Of a stretch of DNA of 39,531 bases, positions 7,564 through 15,914 are shown one piece after another (positions within the stretch are counted from its first letter, which is position 1; each line of letters starts with the position of its first letter). The stretch spans positions 1 to 39,531 of the forward strand of contig JAAVFI010000014.1 of NCBI GenBank assembly GCA_014800815.1, given 5' to 3'. A model generated the notes under the pieces. The model was not told the origin of the DNA. It saw nothing but the letters and a program-made list of their open reading frames with translations, and did no database searches. Made by a program: the position numbers and the translations under genes. The DNA is from Bacteroidales bacterium (GTDB lineage Bacteria; Bacteroidota; Bacteroidia; Bacteroidales; Muribaculaceae).

Positions 7564-8982
7564 TCACGACCAACACTCGGTGTCGTCGGCTATCTCGGGG
7601 AGTGTCGAACTATGATATACGGGGTCGAGGCCGCGGCGCTTCTGCTCCTTATAGTCCTTGAGGAGGGCGAAGGCGTATTTTCCGAGAAGAATTATTGCCG
7701 CGAGATTGCAGAGGGTCATCAGAGCCATGGTGATGTCGGCGAATCCCCATACGAAGTCGAGCGATGTGAGCGCACCTATATACACTATAGCGCCCACACA
7801 GAGTCTGTAGATGCCTACACTCACCGAGCCGGCGCCGAGGAAACGGATATTGGCTTCGCCATAGTAATAGTTGGCGATGATACTGGTAAAGGCAAAGAAG
7901 AATATGGCCATGCACACGAAGGTTGAGCCGTAGTTGCTGCCTCCGAGGCTGGTGTCGATAGCTTTCTGTGTGAGGATGATACCGCCGTCGTAGTCGGAGG
8001 GTACGACTCCGCTGCAGAGGATGATAAAGGCTGTGGCGGAGCATACGATAAGGGTGTCGGTGTACACGCCGAAGGCCTGGATGAGTCCTTGCTTTACGGG
8101 ATGACTTACCGTGGCCGTAGCGGCGGCATTGGGAGTGGAGCCCTCCCCTGCCTCATTGCTGAAGAGGCCGCGTTTGATGCCCATTATCATTGCTGAACCG
8201 ACCGTACCGCCAAGTACTTCGCCGTAGCCGAAGGCATTCTCGAAAATCATACGCAGTACGTCGGGGAAGCGGTGGATGTTGAGCACGATGATGACCATAG
8301 CTAGGATGATGTAGGCCACGGCCATTATGGGGACGACAATCTCGCTGAAGCGGGATACTCTGGTGACGCCGCCGAATACTATAATGAGTGTGAGGAGTGC
8401 GAGGACGATGCCTGTAATCTGGCGGGAGAGGCCGAAGGAGAGGTGAAGAGCGTCGGCAATGGTATTGCTCTGCACCGAGTTGAAAGCGAAGCCGAAGGTG
8501 AGTGTGATAAGAACTGCGAATGTCGCCGCCCACCACTTCTTATGCAGACCTTTGGAGATATAGTAGGCGGGGCCGCCTATGAAGGATTTCTCGCCTTTGA
8601 CTTTGAAAAGCTGGCCGAGGGTTGACTCAACGAAGGATGTGGCGGCTCCGAGAATGGCGATAACCCACATCCAGAACACGGCGCCGGGGCCGCCGATGGT
8701 GATAGCCGTTGCCACTCCGGCAAGGTTGCCGGTGCCTACGCGTGAGGCTATCGAGAGTGCGAAGGCCTGAAAAGAGCTTACCGAACCGTGGGTGTGGGCT
8801 GACGACGCATCGGTATGGCGACGGCCTGAACGGACAAGGAGACGGAGCATCTCGCCTATCATGGTAAACTGCAGGCCTCGCCCTCTTAGGGTGAAATATA
8901 CGGCGATGACGAGCAGCAGGGACACGAGGACGTAGTCGGAGAGAACGGCACCAATTGATGTAACGAGTTCGGAAAGATTCAT
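7564..8982 (-). CDS. Alanine/glycine:cation symporter (AGCS family)
   Basis: Inner-membrane transporter that imports alanine or glycine together with Na+ or H+. The 472-aa length and about 11 spans match the family. Typical AGCS segments are visible: SIASRVGTGNLAGVATAITIGGPGAVFWMW near residues 80-110, GPAYYISKGL, and GLFSNEAGEGSTPNAAATATVSHPVKQGL in the middle. It follows the DPP III gene on the same strand with a hairpin in between, so it may have its own promoter. A transporter of small amino acids beside a peptidase suits peptide use, but that link is inference. Confidence 0.93.
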   Translation of the reverse strand: MNLSELVTSIGAVLSDYVLVSLLLVIAVYFTLRGRGLQFTMIGEMLRLLVRSGRRHTDASSAHTHGSVSSFQAFALSIASRVGTGNLAGVATAITIGGPGAVFWMWVIAILGAATSFVESTLGQLFKVKGEKSFIGGPAYYISKGLHKKWWAATFAVLITLTFGFAFNSVQSNTIADALHLSFGLSRQITGIVLALLTLIIVFGGVTRVSRFSEIVVPIMAVAYIILAMVIIVLNIHRFPDVLRMIFENAFGYGEVLGGTVGSAMIMGIKRGLFSNEAGEGSTPNAAATATVSHPVKQGLIQAFGVYTDTLIVCSATAFIILCSGVVPSDYDGGIILTQKAIDTSLGGSNYGSTFVCMAIFFFAFTSIIANYYYGEANIRFLGAGSVSVGIYRLCVGAIVYIGALTSLDFVWGFADITMALMTLCNLAAIILLGKYAFALLKDYKEQKRRGLDPVYHSSTLPEIADDTECWS

Positions 8983-9002
8983 GGCAAGGTGTATTTACAA
9001 AT

Positions 9003-9030
9003 CGGGGATGCACATTTCTGCACATCCCCG
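9003..9030 (-). terminator. Hairpin between the DPP III and symporter genes
   Basis: CGGGGATG (9003-9010) pairs with CATCCCCG (9023-9030) around a 12-base loop, starting 16 bp after the DPP III stop. The following U-tract is poor (ATTTGT), so termination may be partial. Confidence 0.5.
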
Positions 9031-9045
9031 AGTCTATTCTTAATA

Positions 9046-11070
9046 TTAATGTTTGCGGAGTCCGCTGTAGTCGCGGCTGTATCGGAGCATCTGCTCGGGA
9101 TAAGTCTCGGTGTAGGAAACGGTGACGTCGGTAATATTGCCTTCGGCGTCGCGAACGGCAGTGTAAACCGGGTTGACGAATCCCTTGTAGGGAGCGATGT
9201 CGAGTTTTGCGTATCGGTCGAGCACCTGGCGGTGGAGTTCGGGGTCAACCTTTACGGCATATGTTTCGACAAGGTCCTGAGCGGCAGCGTAGTCGCCGGT
9301 AGAGCGGATGCGCTGGATTTCGGCGAGGAGTTCGCCAAAGAGGCCGCGGAGCGCTTTGTAGTCGTTGATTTTCACGAAAGTTTTTCCGTCGCGTTCAACG
9401 AGTTCGATTACGTTATTGTCCTTGCCCTTTTCGTAGCACCACTCGGCAATGAGTTTGCGGTTGCGCATGTGAGCTTCTTCCACGTCCTTGCCGGGCTCGA
9501 TACGCATGAGCTGAGTCATGAGGCCGTTGAGGATGTACTTGTAGTACTCTGCCTTGTATGCGTCGGGGTTGTCGAGGAGACCGATTTCGAGGAGTTTGGG
9601 GTCGGCGAGATAGTAGAGGGCGAAGAGGTCGGCGCGTGCTTCTTCGATAGTCGAGCCGTGAGCCTTGAGGGCGTCGGGGTCAACACCGGGGAGGAGCTTG
9701 CCCGAACCGTGGCCAAGACACTCGTGGAGGTCGGTGTGGAGGTTGTCGGTTATGAAGAGGTACTTGTCGAGGAGGTCGGAAGTTGCCTGATCGATTACGA
9801 ATTCTTCGTTGAAACCGTCGCCGTGAGCGGCTTCGTCGTAAGCCTGGGTGATGTTTTCAAGAGTTACCGACTTAGAGCCGTGAGCAGCACGAATCCAGTT
9901 GGCGTTGGGGAGGTTGATGCCGATAGGAGTTGCGGGATAGGAGTCGCCGGCGAGGATTGCTGCGGTGATAACCTTTGCAGAAACGCCTTTTACCTTATCT
10001 TTCTTGAACTTGGCGTCGACGGGCGAATTGTCTTCGAACCACTGAGCGTTAGACGAAAGAATTTCGGTGCGTTCGCTGGCGGGGATGTTCTTGAAGTTTA
10101 CGATAGACTCCCAGCTGCCGGTCATTCCGAGGGGGTCGCCGTAGCTTTCGATGAAGCCGTTGATGAAGTCGACCTGCGATGCGGTGTCTTCGGCCCATTC
10201 GATAGAGTATTTGTCGAATGTAGCGAGGTCGCCGGTGGTGTAGAAGTCGATGAGGCTTTCGATAATCTGCTTCTGAGCAGGATTTTCGGCATAATTCTTG
10301 GCGCTGTCGAGGTTTGCCACGATGTGCTCTATTGCACTGCCGTAGAGGCCGCCGAGGCGGTAGGGCTCTTCGACAATCTTGCCGTCGACCTTGCGGAGAC
10401 GGGTGTTGAGGCCGTAGGAAATGGGGGTAAGGTCGTTGGGTTTCTTGATGCTTTCGAAGTAAGCCTCAACTTCTTTCTGTGTAAGGCCCTTCTCGTACAT
10501 ATTGTTGGCGCTGGTGGCGATGAGGTCGGCGCCTTCTGCCTGGTTGACACGCTTGGCTTCGAGTGCGGGATTGAAGATAATCTCCACGAGTTCAGCGGTA
10601 TTGTCGGGAGCGGTACCCTCGGGGAGAGCCATGATACGCTCTTCGAGGAATGCGCGAGAGAAGCCGGGGGTAAACTTGTCGGTGCTGTAGTGGTGGTGGA
10701 TACCATTACCGAACCACACCTGCTTTACGTAGGTTTCAAAAGCTTTGAAATCGGCGGTGTTGCGGTCGCCGTCGTAGTTTGTGTAGATATTTTCGAGGAG
10801 GTTTCGGATATCGAGGTTAGCGGCATTATTCTGGTCCCAGAGGATGTCGCGGCCCCAGAGAGCTGCCTCGGTCAGGTAGTAGACAAGAATTTTCTGGTTG
10901 AGAGTCAGGCTGTCGAAGTCGGGCACCTTGTAGCGGAGTACCTCGATATCGGCGAATCTGTCGACATGGTAGTCGAATTCGGCATCAGGAGCAGCTTTTT
11001 GAGCTGTCCGTGAGCAGGAAGGAGCCATCAACATTGTAGCCATTGCTGCTGCGATAATCAGTTTTTTCAT
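9046..11070 (-). CDS. Dipeptidyl peptidase III, lipoprotein-like (peptidase family M49)
   Basis: Zinc metallopeptidase that removes dipeptides from the N-terminus of short peptides. The zinc motif HECLGH is at residues 449-454 of the 674-aa protein, and the third zinc ligand and its partners lie in EEARADLFALYYL about 50 residues on. The cysteine inside HECLGH is a feature of the characterised Bacteroides enzyme. I chose ATG at 11070: it begins MKKLIIAAAMATMLMAPSC, a signal peptide ending at a cysteine like a lipoprotein, so the enzyme probably sits on an envelope membrane. An upstream ATG (11103) would add 11 polar residues before the signal. A promoter lies just upstream. The opposite strand is also open for about 2 kb, which I read as a codon-bias shadow. 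Confidence 0.93.
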   Translation of the reverse strand: MKKLIIAAAMATMLMAPSCSRTAQKAAPDAEFDYHVDRFADIEVLRYKVPDFDSLTLNQKILVYYLTEAALWGRDILWDQNNAANLDIRNLLENIYTNYDGDRNTADFKAFETYVKQVWFGNGIHHHYSTDKFTPGFSRAFLEERIMALPEGTAPDNTAELVEIIFNPALEAKRVNQAEGADLIATSANNMYEKGLTQKEVEAYFESIKKPNDLTPISYGLNTRLRKVDGKIVEEPYRLGGLYGSAIEHIVANLDSAKNYAENPAQKQIIESLIDFYTTGDLATFDKYSIEWAEDTASQVDFINGFIESYGDPLGMTGSWESIVNFKNIPASERTEILSSNAQWFEDNSPVDAKFKKDKVKGVSAKVITAAILAGDSYPATPIGINLPNANWIRAAHGSKSVTLENITQAYDEAAHGDGFNEEFVIDQATSDLLDKYLFITDNLHTDLHECLGHGSGKLLPGVDPDALKAHGSTIEEARADLFALYYLADPKLLEIGLLDNPDAYKAEYYKYILNGLMTQLMRIEPGKDVEEAHMRNRKLIAEWCYEKGKDNNVIELVERDGKTFVKINDYKALRGLFGELLAEIQRIRSTGDYAAAQDLVETYAVKVDPELHRQVLDRYAKLDIAPYKGFVNPVYTAVRDAEGNITDVTVSYTETYPEQMLRYSRDYSGLRKH

Positions 11071-11100
11071 TTTATATTGATGAATAATTATTTCGTCTTG

Positions 11101-11132
11101 CAAAGGTAGTGTTTTTGTGGCAAACTTACAAA
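11101..11132 (-). promoter_or_regulatory. Promoter of the DPP III gene
   Basis: On the minus strand TTTG (11129-11132) lies 20 bp before TACCTTTG (11101-11108), matching the Bacteroidetes consensus. The chosen start codon is about 30 bp downstream, which supports the ATG at 11070. Confidence 0.6.
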
Positions 11133-11142
11133 AAAGTCTGCA

Positions 11143-12273
11143 CTACCCTATTTCCACGACAAAGGAAAAGTAGCTTCCGGGCTGCGCCATGTCGAGTTTT
11201 CCGGATTTTATCCGTTGATTCTGCACGTCGACGTCGACAAATCCTGCGGGGAGGTCGGAACTTGCGGGACGGATATAGAAATTTCCTCGAGAGCCGGGCT
11301 CTACGAAGCGGTTGTAGAATCGGTGGCATACGTGCCCCATAGTCATGCGAAAATTGATTTCGACCACTGGTACGAAGGAAAATTCGTCGCCCTCGACGCT
11401 CATCATGTCTACTCCGAGAGGGCCTGAGTAGTTCGGGGCGACACTCTCGAGAATGGGGATGAGGGCATTCCTGACGGCATCGAGCTGACCCTCGGGGAGT
11501 AGCGCGGCAATCTCGTCGTGAAGGGTTTCGGGCGAGGCGAGTACGTTGCCTGAATACGAACCGATACGCTCGGTATTGAAGAGGGAGTAGCCGTCGAAGG
11601 TGCATTTTCCTTCCTTTATAGTATAGAGGAGCGCGAAGTCGGCCTTCTTGGTATAGCGAGGCTCTGCCATAATTGAGCCCTGTCGGCCAATCATTCCTTC
11701 TATCATGGATTGCTGTTTGTCCACACCGGCGGCGTCTACGGCCACGAGTCCGCGGCCTGAGGAAGACCAGGGCAATTTGAGGATAACGCCTTGCGGGTGA
11801 GCGAGAACGAAATCTTTAACTGCGGAGAATGCAGTACGTTCGACGGCGGCGGGGGCTACTGAAAAGGGGAGTGATGCGGCGAGTTTCTTGGCAACGTCAG
11901 CAGCGGTGCGACGATGCGAGAGCTGCCGAACGTAGTCGAGATACGCATCGTCGGGAAGCGCCGACTGCGGGAATCCGGCATCTATAAAAGCCTGCCGTGA
12001 AGCGAGCGACCAGCCCCAGGGAGCGGGAACGGTATCGGCGGGATTATGGTCGTAAGGGAAGGGAATTTCGCCAAAAAGGGCTGTAATCTTTCTGTACCAG
12101 TCCGCATTAACACCCGTCGAGAGAAAGCAGTCGTGGACGTCGGCGAACCATATCGGGAGCGTTTCGCCGGATTTGCGCAGACGCACGGCGTTGTCGGGCG
12201 CAGTATATCGGCTCTTCCATGACGCGAGAGCGAGGTCGTTCTCCGGGAAGAAGAAGTGCAGAAGTCGTTGCAT
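11143..12273 (-). CDS. ATP-grasp-like protein of unknown function
   Basis: A 376-aa conserved Bacteroidetes protein that I recognise only as ATP-grasp-like. The fold is suggested by VILKLPWSSSGRGLV (163-177), where Lys166 and the SSSGRG loop look like the nucleotide-binding strand and loop; by GPLGVDMM (285-292), and by PVVEINFRMTMGH (302-314), where Asp289, Glu305 and Asn307 would bind the metals. The N-terminus holds FFPENDLALA, a motif shared by related hypothetical proteins. No signal peptide is present, so it is cytoplasmic. Its start overlaps the stop of the preceding gene by one base (TGATG), so it is translated with the barrel-like protein and prmA. ATP-grasp enzymes join a carboxylate to an amine or thiol; the substrate here is unknown. 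Confidence 0.65.
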   Translation of the reverse strand: MQRLLHFFFPENDLALASWKSRYTAPDNAVRLRKSGETLPIWFADVHDCFLSTGVNADWYRKITALFGEIPFPYDHNPADTVPAPWGWSLASRQAFIDAGFPQSALPDDAYLDYVRQLSHRRTAADVAKKLAASLPFSVAPAAVERTAFSAVKDFVLAHPQGVILKLPWSSSGRGLVAVDAAGVDKQQSMIEGMIGRQGSIMAEPRYTKKADFALLYTIKEGKCTFDGYSLFNTERIGSYSGNVLASPETLHDEIAALLPEGQLDAVRNALIPILESVAPNYSGPLGVDMMSVEGDEFSFVPVVEINFRMTMGHVCHRFYNRFVEPGSRGNFYIRPASSDLPAGFVDVDVQNQRIKSGKLDMAQPGSYFSFVVEIG

Positions 12274-13082
12274 CAGAATACTATACCGAGGCGCACGGAA
12301 GCGCAGTGCAGGTCCGTGAAGTCGTGAGTCATCTCCGGCCCTATAATCTTGCGACGCTGCAGAAAGGTATATGCGAGAACAAGATAGGAGGAGAAGCTGC
12401 GGCCCGAGGCAAGGCGCATGCCTACGCCGGTAGAACCGAAAATTCCTGTCTGATGATGATTGTGCTCAAGGTAATTAAGCGACATACCGCCCTTTACCTC
12501 CCAGAATACACGGGTGTCGCGCTCTACGAAGTTGGTGCGGAGTAGCGCATAAATGGGGTAAGAGCGGCAGGAGTTTGACACGTAGATATCGGCCTGCGCA
12601 CCAACTCCAAGGAACTTTATCCAGCCTCGGCGGATACCGAATGCCAGGTTGAAGTCGATAGAGCTCATATCGTTGCCGCTCATATCTATCGACGCTCCGA
12701 CGTCGCCGCCCCACGCAAAGACAATTTTCGGGGCCGGTTTCTTAACCTTGACTTCCTCAAAATCGCTGAAAGCCTCCGGGCCTGTCATACCGGGCTCGGG
12801 ACACACCTGTATGCCGAGCGAGTCGCCGAAGTCAATGACATTTTCCGTAGCGAACTTGAAATTGCCGAGCAGGAGTCGCTGAACCAAGGTGTCGGAGCTT
12901 GCGTAGGGGGTCGTGACATTGTAGGTGCGTACGGGCACTGAATTATTTCCGTTCTTTATGGAGACAATAACGGTAGCCTCATACGTAATTGAATCGGCCT
13001 GAGCGGGAGTCTCTGCAGCGTTTTGAGCAGATGCGGCGAGTCCGAGAGAGAGGAAAAGGGGTAAAAAGAAACGCCGAATCAT
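12273..13082 (-). CDS. Exported beta-barrel-like protein of unknown function
   Basis: The 269-aa protein starts with a clear signal peptide, MIRRFFLPLFLSLGLAASAQ, so it is exported. The second half alternates hydrophobic and polar residues in short strands (for example FNLAFGIRRGWIKFLGVGAQ and LRLGIVF-like ending VRLGIVF). The last residue is phenylalanine, as is common for outer-membrane barrels. I do not recognise the family. The gene overlaps prmA by 4 bp (ATGA) and the ATP-grasp-like gene by 1 bp. A minimum reading is a small outer-membrane or periplasmic protein. Confidence 0.6.
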   Translation of the reverse strand: MIRRFFLPLFLSLGLAASAQNAAETPAQADSITYEATVIVSIKNGNNSVPVRTYNVTTPYASSDTLVQRLLLGNFKFATENVIDFGDSLGIQVCPEPGMTGPEAFSDFEEVKVKKPAPKIVFAWGGDVGASIDMSGNDMSSIDFNLAFGIRRGWIKFLGVGAQADIYVSNSCRSYPIYALLRTNFVERDTRVFWEVKGGMSLNYLEHNHHQTGIFGSTGVGMRLASGRSFSSYLVLAYTFLQRRKIIGPEMTHDFTDLHCASVRLGIVF

Positions 13083-13948
13083 AGTGAGGCAGGTTTTTCA
13101 AATACTATCGAGGCCCAGTTGTCGATGCTTGCAATGCGTCGGTATGAAAGTCCGGCTGCAGCGGCAGCTTCCTTGACAATCCCGGCATCTTCGGTATAAA
13201 AACCGCTCACGGCAATTTTTGCTCCCGGTTTCATGGCATCGGCGTAGCGGGCGATATCGGCAGTGATGATGTTGCGGTTGATGTTCGCGAGGAAAAGGTC
13301 GGCAAAACCGAGGTACTTCTCGAGAGCTGAGGCGTCGCCGTCGATAATGGTGAGGCGTGCTTCCGGCGGGAGATTGAGGCCGACATTGTCGCGTGCGTTT
13401 GTGGCAGCAAAGGGGTCAATCTCGATACCTACTGCTTCTCCCGCGCCTGCCATGAGAGCGAGGATTGCAAGGATGCCGGTACCCGTACCCATATCTATCA
13501 CGGTGCAGCCGGGGGTGACGAATTCGAGCACGGCCTGCATCATAAGTGTTGTGGTGGCATGGTGGCCAGTGCCGAAGGCCATGCGTGGGTCTATGACGAT
13601 ATCATATTCAGCCTCAGGCACATCGGTGTGGAAACTGCTGTGCACAGCTACCTTGCCGGCAACGACTATAGGCTTGAAGTAGTTTTTCTCCCACTCGCTG
13701 TTCCAGTCGCGTCCTTCGACAAATTCTTCCGAGAAAGTGATATCTGCTTCGAGAGGCAGAGCGTGAGCGGCCTCGGCTGTCGCTTCGACCGAATAGAGGG
13801 CCGCAGGGACATAGGCAGTGAGTGAAGCGCCGTCGTCGGCAGGTTCAAAAGATTCATAACCGGCATCGGCAAGAGAGTCGGCCAGGAGGTCGCAAACATC
13901 ACCGGAGGGCGGATTTACCGCGAAAACTACTTTATAATAATCGTTCAT
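13079..13948 (-). CDS. prmA: Ribosomal protein L11 methyltransferase
   Basis: Cytoplasmic SAM-dependent enzyme that trimethylates amino groups of ribosomal protein L11. The 289 aa are the usual size. The N-terminal substrate-recognition part is followed by MAFGTGHHATT, then the SAM-binding loop VIDMGTGTGILAI, the acidic tip VGIEIDP, and FLANINRNI, the PrmA form of the NPPY-like catalytic motif. It is first in a minus-strand operon with the barrel-like and ATP-grasp-like genes, overlapping the next by 4 bp. A -7 box at 13979-13986 could start the transcript, divergent from fur. Confidence 0.94.
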   Translation of the reverse strand: MNDYYKVVFAVNPPSGDVCDLLADSLADAGYESFEPADDGASLTAYVPAALYSVEATAEAAHALPLEADITFSEEFVEGRDWNSEWEKNYFKPIVVAGKVAVHSSFHTDVPEAEYDIVIDPRMAFGTGHHATTTLMMQAVLEFVTPGCTVIDMGTGTGILAILALMAGAGEAVGIEIDPFAATNARDNVGLNLPPEARLTIIDGDASALEKYLGFADLFLANINRNIITADIARYADAMKPGAKIAVSGFYTEDAGIVKEAAAAAGLSYRRIASIDNWASIVFEKPASL

Positions 13949-13978
13949 CGCTGAAGCGTGTTTTTTCTATTTCTCGCA

Positions 13979-13986
13979 CAAAGTTA
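13979..13986 (-). promoter_or_regulatory. Candidate -7 box of the prmA operon
   Basis: TAACTTTG on the minus strand, about 30 bp before the prmA start. No clear TTTG box is seen upstream, so this is tentative. Confidence 0.4.
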
Positions 13987-13992
13987 AGCATT

Positions 13993-14026
13993 TTTGCCCG
14001 AGCTAAGAAAAAAATTCGTAAATTTG
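13993..14026 (+). promoter_or_regulatory. Promoter of fur-purA
   Basis: TTTG (13993-13996) and TAAATTTG (14019-14026) are 22 bp apart, slightly wide for the consensus. The -7 box has the extended form CGTAAATTTGCG seen at other starts in this window. The fur start codon is 25 bp downstream. Confidence 0.55.
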
Positions 14027-14051
14027 CGAGCATAAAAACCAGACCGCAACA

Positions 14052-14564
14052 ATGACACAGTCAGTCGCACCCGCCTCCAGCTCGCCACAGATACTCCGAG
14101 AGTACCTGCGCAGCCATGGCAAACGTTGTACGCCTGAGCGCTTCATGATTCTTGAGGCCGCCGAGCGCATGCAACGCCATTTCACGGTTGACAGCCTCTG
14201 CAACGAGCTCATCGAAGAAGGGCGACATGTGGCTACAGCCACGGTCTACAGCACTCTGCAACTGCTCGTGGAGTGCGGACTGGTGAAGCGCTTGCGCATC
14301 GAAGAAAACCAATCTACCTACTACGAAGCCGACCCGGGAAATCACCTGCACCTCATCTGCACCACGTGCGGAAAGATAAAAGATGTACGCGACCCGGCAC
14401 TCGACGACCTCATAAGAGCGCGACGGTTCACCGCTTTCTCTCCCTCGACTTTTTCACTTTCTGTATACGGTGTGTGCTCATCGTGCACGCGCAAACGCAG
14501 AAAAAGCAACACCTTAAAAACGAATCAGAGTAATAAAAACTCCATATCCAAAAACAAAAAATGA
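14052..14564 (+). CDS. Fur-family metal- or peroxide-responsive repressor
   Basis: DNA-binding regulator of the Fur/Zur/PerR group, 170 aa. The N-terminal winged helix is shown by RCTPERFMILEAA and by the recognition region VATATVYSTLQLLVECGLVKRL. The C-terminal dimer and metal domain has HLHLICTTCGKIKDV, with CTTC and a second pair CSSC near residue 150, the structural zinc cysteines. After CSSC there is a lysine-, serine- and asparagine-rich tail of about 20 residues. The stop overlaps the purA start by 4 bp (ATGA), an arrangement common in Bacteroidales. Which metal or oxidant it senses cannot be told from the sequence alone. Confidence 0.88.
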   Translation: MTQSVAPASSSPQILREYLRSHGKRCTPERFMILEAAERMQRHFTVDSLCNELIEEGRHVATATVYSTLQLLVECGLVKRLRIEENQSTYYEADPGNHLHLICTTCGKIKDVRDPALDDLIRARRFTAFSPSTFSLSVYGVCSSCTRKRRKSNTLKTNQSNKNSISKNKK

Positions 14565-15865
14565 AAGCCGATATTCTCTTAGGCCTCCAATGGGGCGATG
14601 AAGGCAAGGGCAAAATAGTTGACGTCCTTGCTCCGGATTATGATATTGTAGCCCGCTTTCAGGGCGGACCCAACGCCGGTCACACTCTTGAATTCGACGG
14701 CCACAAACATGTGCTCCGTTCGATTCCTTCGGGTGTTTTCGCCAAAGGCTCAATCACAAATATCATAGGCAACGGCGTGGTGCTCGACCCCGTACTCTTC
14801 CGCAAGGAAGCTGCAGAACTCGAAGCCGACGGCGTAGACCTCCACTCAATCCTCAAGATTGCCAAGAAAGCTCACCTCATCCTGCCCACCCACCGTCTGC
14901 TCGACGCTGCCGGTGAGGCTGCCATGGGTTCGGGCAAAATCGGAACTACCGGCAAAGGTATCGGCCCGACATACACCGACAAAATTTCGCGCCACGGCGT
15001 GCGTGTAGGCGACATCCTCGCTGATAACTTCGAGGATATCTACCACGCTACCCGCGACGCTCACCTCCGCACTCTCGCCAGCCTCGGCGCCGAGGTAGAC
15101 CGCAACGCTTTCGAAGCTGCCGAAGCTGAATGGCTCGACGCACTCGACTACCTCCGCTCGTTCGAACTGACAGACACCGAGCACTTTGTAAACCGTGCGC
15201 TCAACGAGGACATGAGCATACTCTGCGAAGGCGCTCAGGGCACTATGCTCGACATCGACTTCGGTTCGTATCCTTTCGTAACATCAAGCAATACCGTATC
15301 AGCAGGTGCCTGCACAGGCCTCGGCCTCGCTCCCAACCGCATCGGCAAGGTGTACGGTATCTTCAAGGCATACTGCACACGCGTAGGCAGCGGCCCCTTC
15401 CCCTCGGAACTTTTCGACGCAACCGGCGCTGAAATCCGCTCTATCGGTCATGAATACGGTGCTGTGACAGGTCGCGAACGCCGCTGCGGCTGGCTCGACC
15501 TCGTGGCTCTCCGCTATGCAGTGATGATCAACGGCGCAACACATCTTATAATGATGAAGAGCGACGTGCTCGACACTTTCGACCAAATCAAGGTGTGCAC
15601 CGCATATCGTCTTCCCGACGGCACTGTTACTTCCGACTTCCCCTTCTGCGTGGGACGCAACGCTGCCGGTGTGGCCGATGTAGAACCTATCTACGAAACC
15701 CTCCCCGGCTGGCTCACCGATATCTCGGCAGCCCGCAAGGAAGAAGAACTCCCCCAGAAGTTCCGCGACTACATTTCTTATATAGAAGAAAAGGTAGGCG
15801 TGCCTGTGGCTATAATCTCTGTCGGCCCTGACCGCGAGGAGACTATCATCCGCAAGGTGGACTGA
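14561..15865 (+). CDS. purA: Adenylosuccinate synthetase
   Basis: Cytoplasmic enzyme that joins aspartate to IMP using GTP, the first step from IMP to AMP. The 434 aa are full length. The signature GLQWGDEGKGKIVD is at residues 7-20, with the catalytic aspartate and P-loop-like glycines; AGHTL and GTTGKGIGPTY follow, and the GTP-binding end holds ISVGPDREETI. It is translated together with fur through a 4-bp overlap. Confidence 0.97.
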   Translation: MKADILLGLQWGDEGKGKIVDVLAPDYDIVARFQGGPNAGHTLEFDGHKHVLRSIPSGVFAKGSITNIIGNGVVLDPVLFRKEAAELEADGVDLHSILKIAKKAHLILPTHRLLDAAGEAAMGSGKIGTTGKGIGPTYTDKISRHGVRVGDILADNFEDIYHATRDAHLRTLASLGAEVDRNAFEAAEAEWLDALDYLRSFELTDTEHFVNRALNEDMSILCEGAQGTMLDIDFGSYPFVTSSNTVSAGACTGLGLAPNRIGKVYGIFKAYCTRVGSGPFPSELFDATGAEIRSIGHEYGAVTGRERRCGWLDLVALRYAVMINGATHLIMMKSDVLDTFDQIKVCTAYRLPDGTVTSDFPFCVGRNAAGVADVEPIYETLPGWLTDISAARKEEELPQKFRDYISYIEEKVGVPVAIISVGPDREETIIRKVD

Positions 15866-15914
15866 TTTACATACTGTAATCACACTAACCTCAAATAACC
15901 TTAAATCTTATACC

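Noticed and set aside
8989-11013. A 674-codon open frame on the plus strand, antisense to DPP III
   Set aside because: It mirrors the DPP III gene in a codon-position shadow, has no recognisable domain or repeatable start signal, and DPP III has clear zinc motifs and a promoter on the minus strand.
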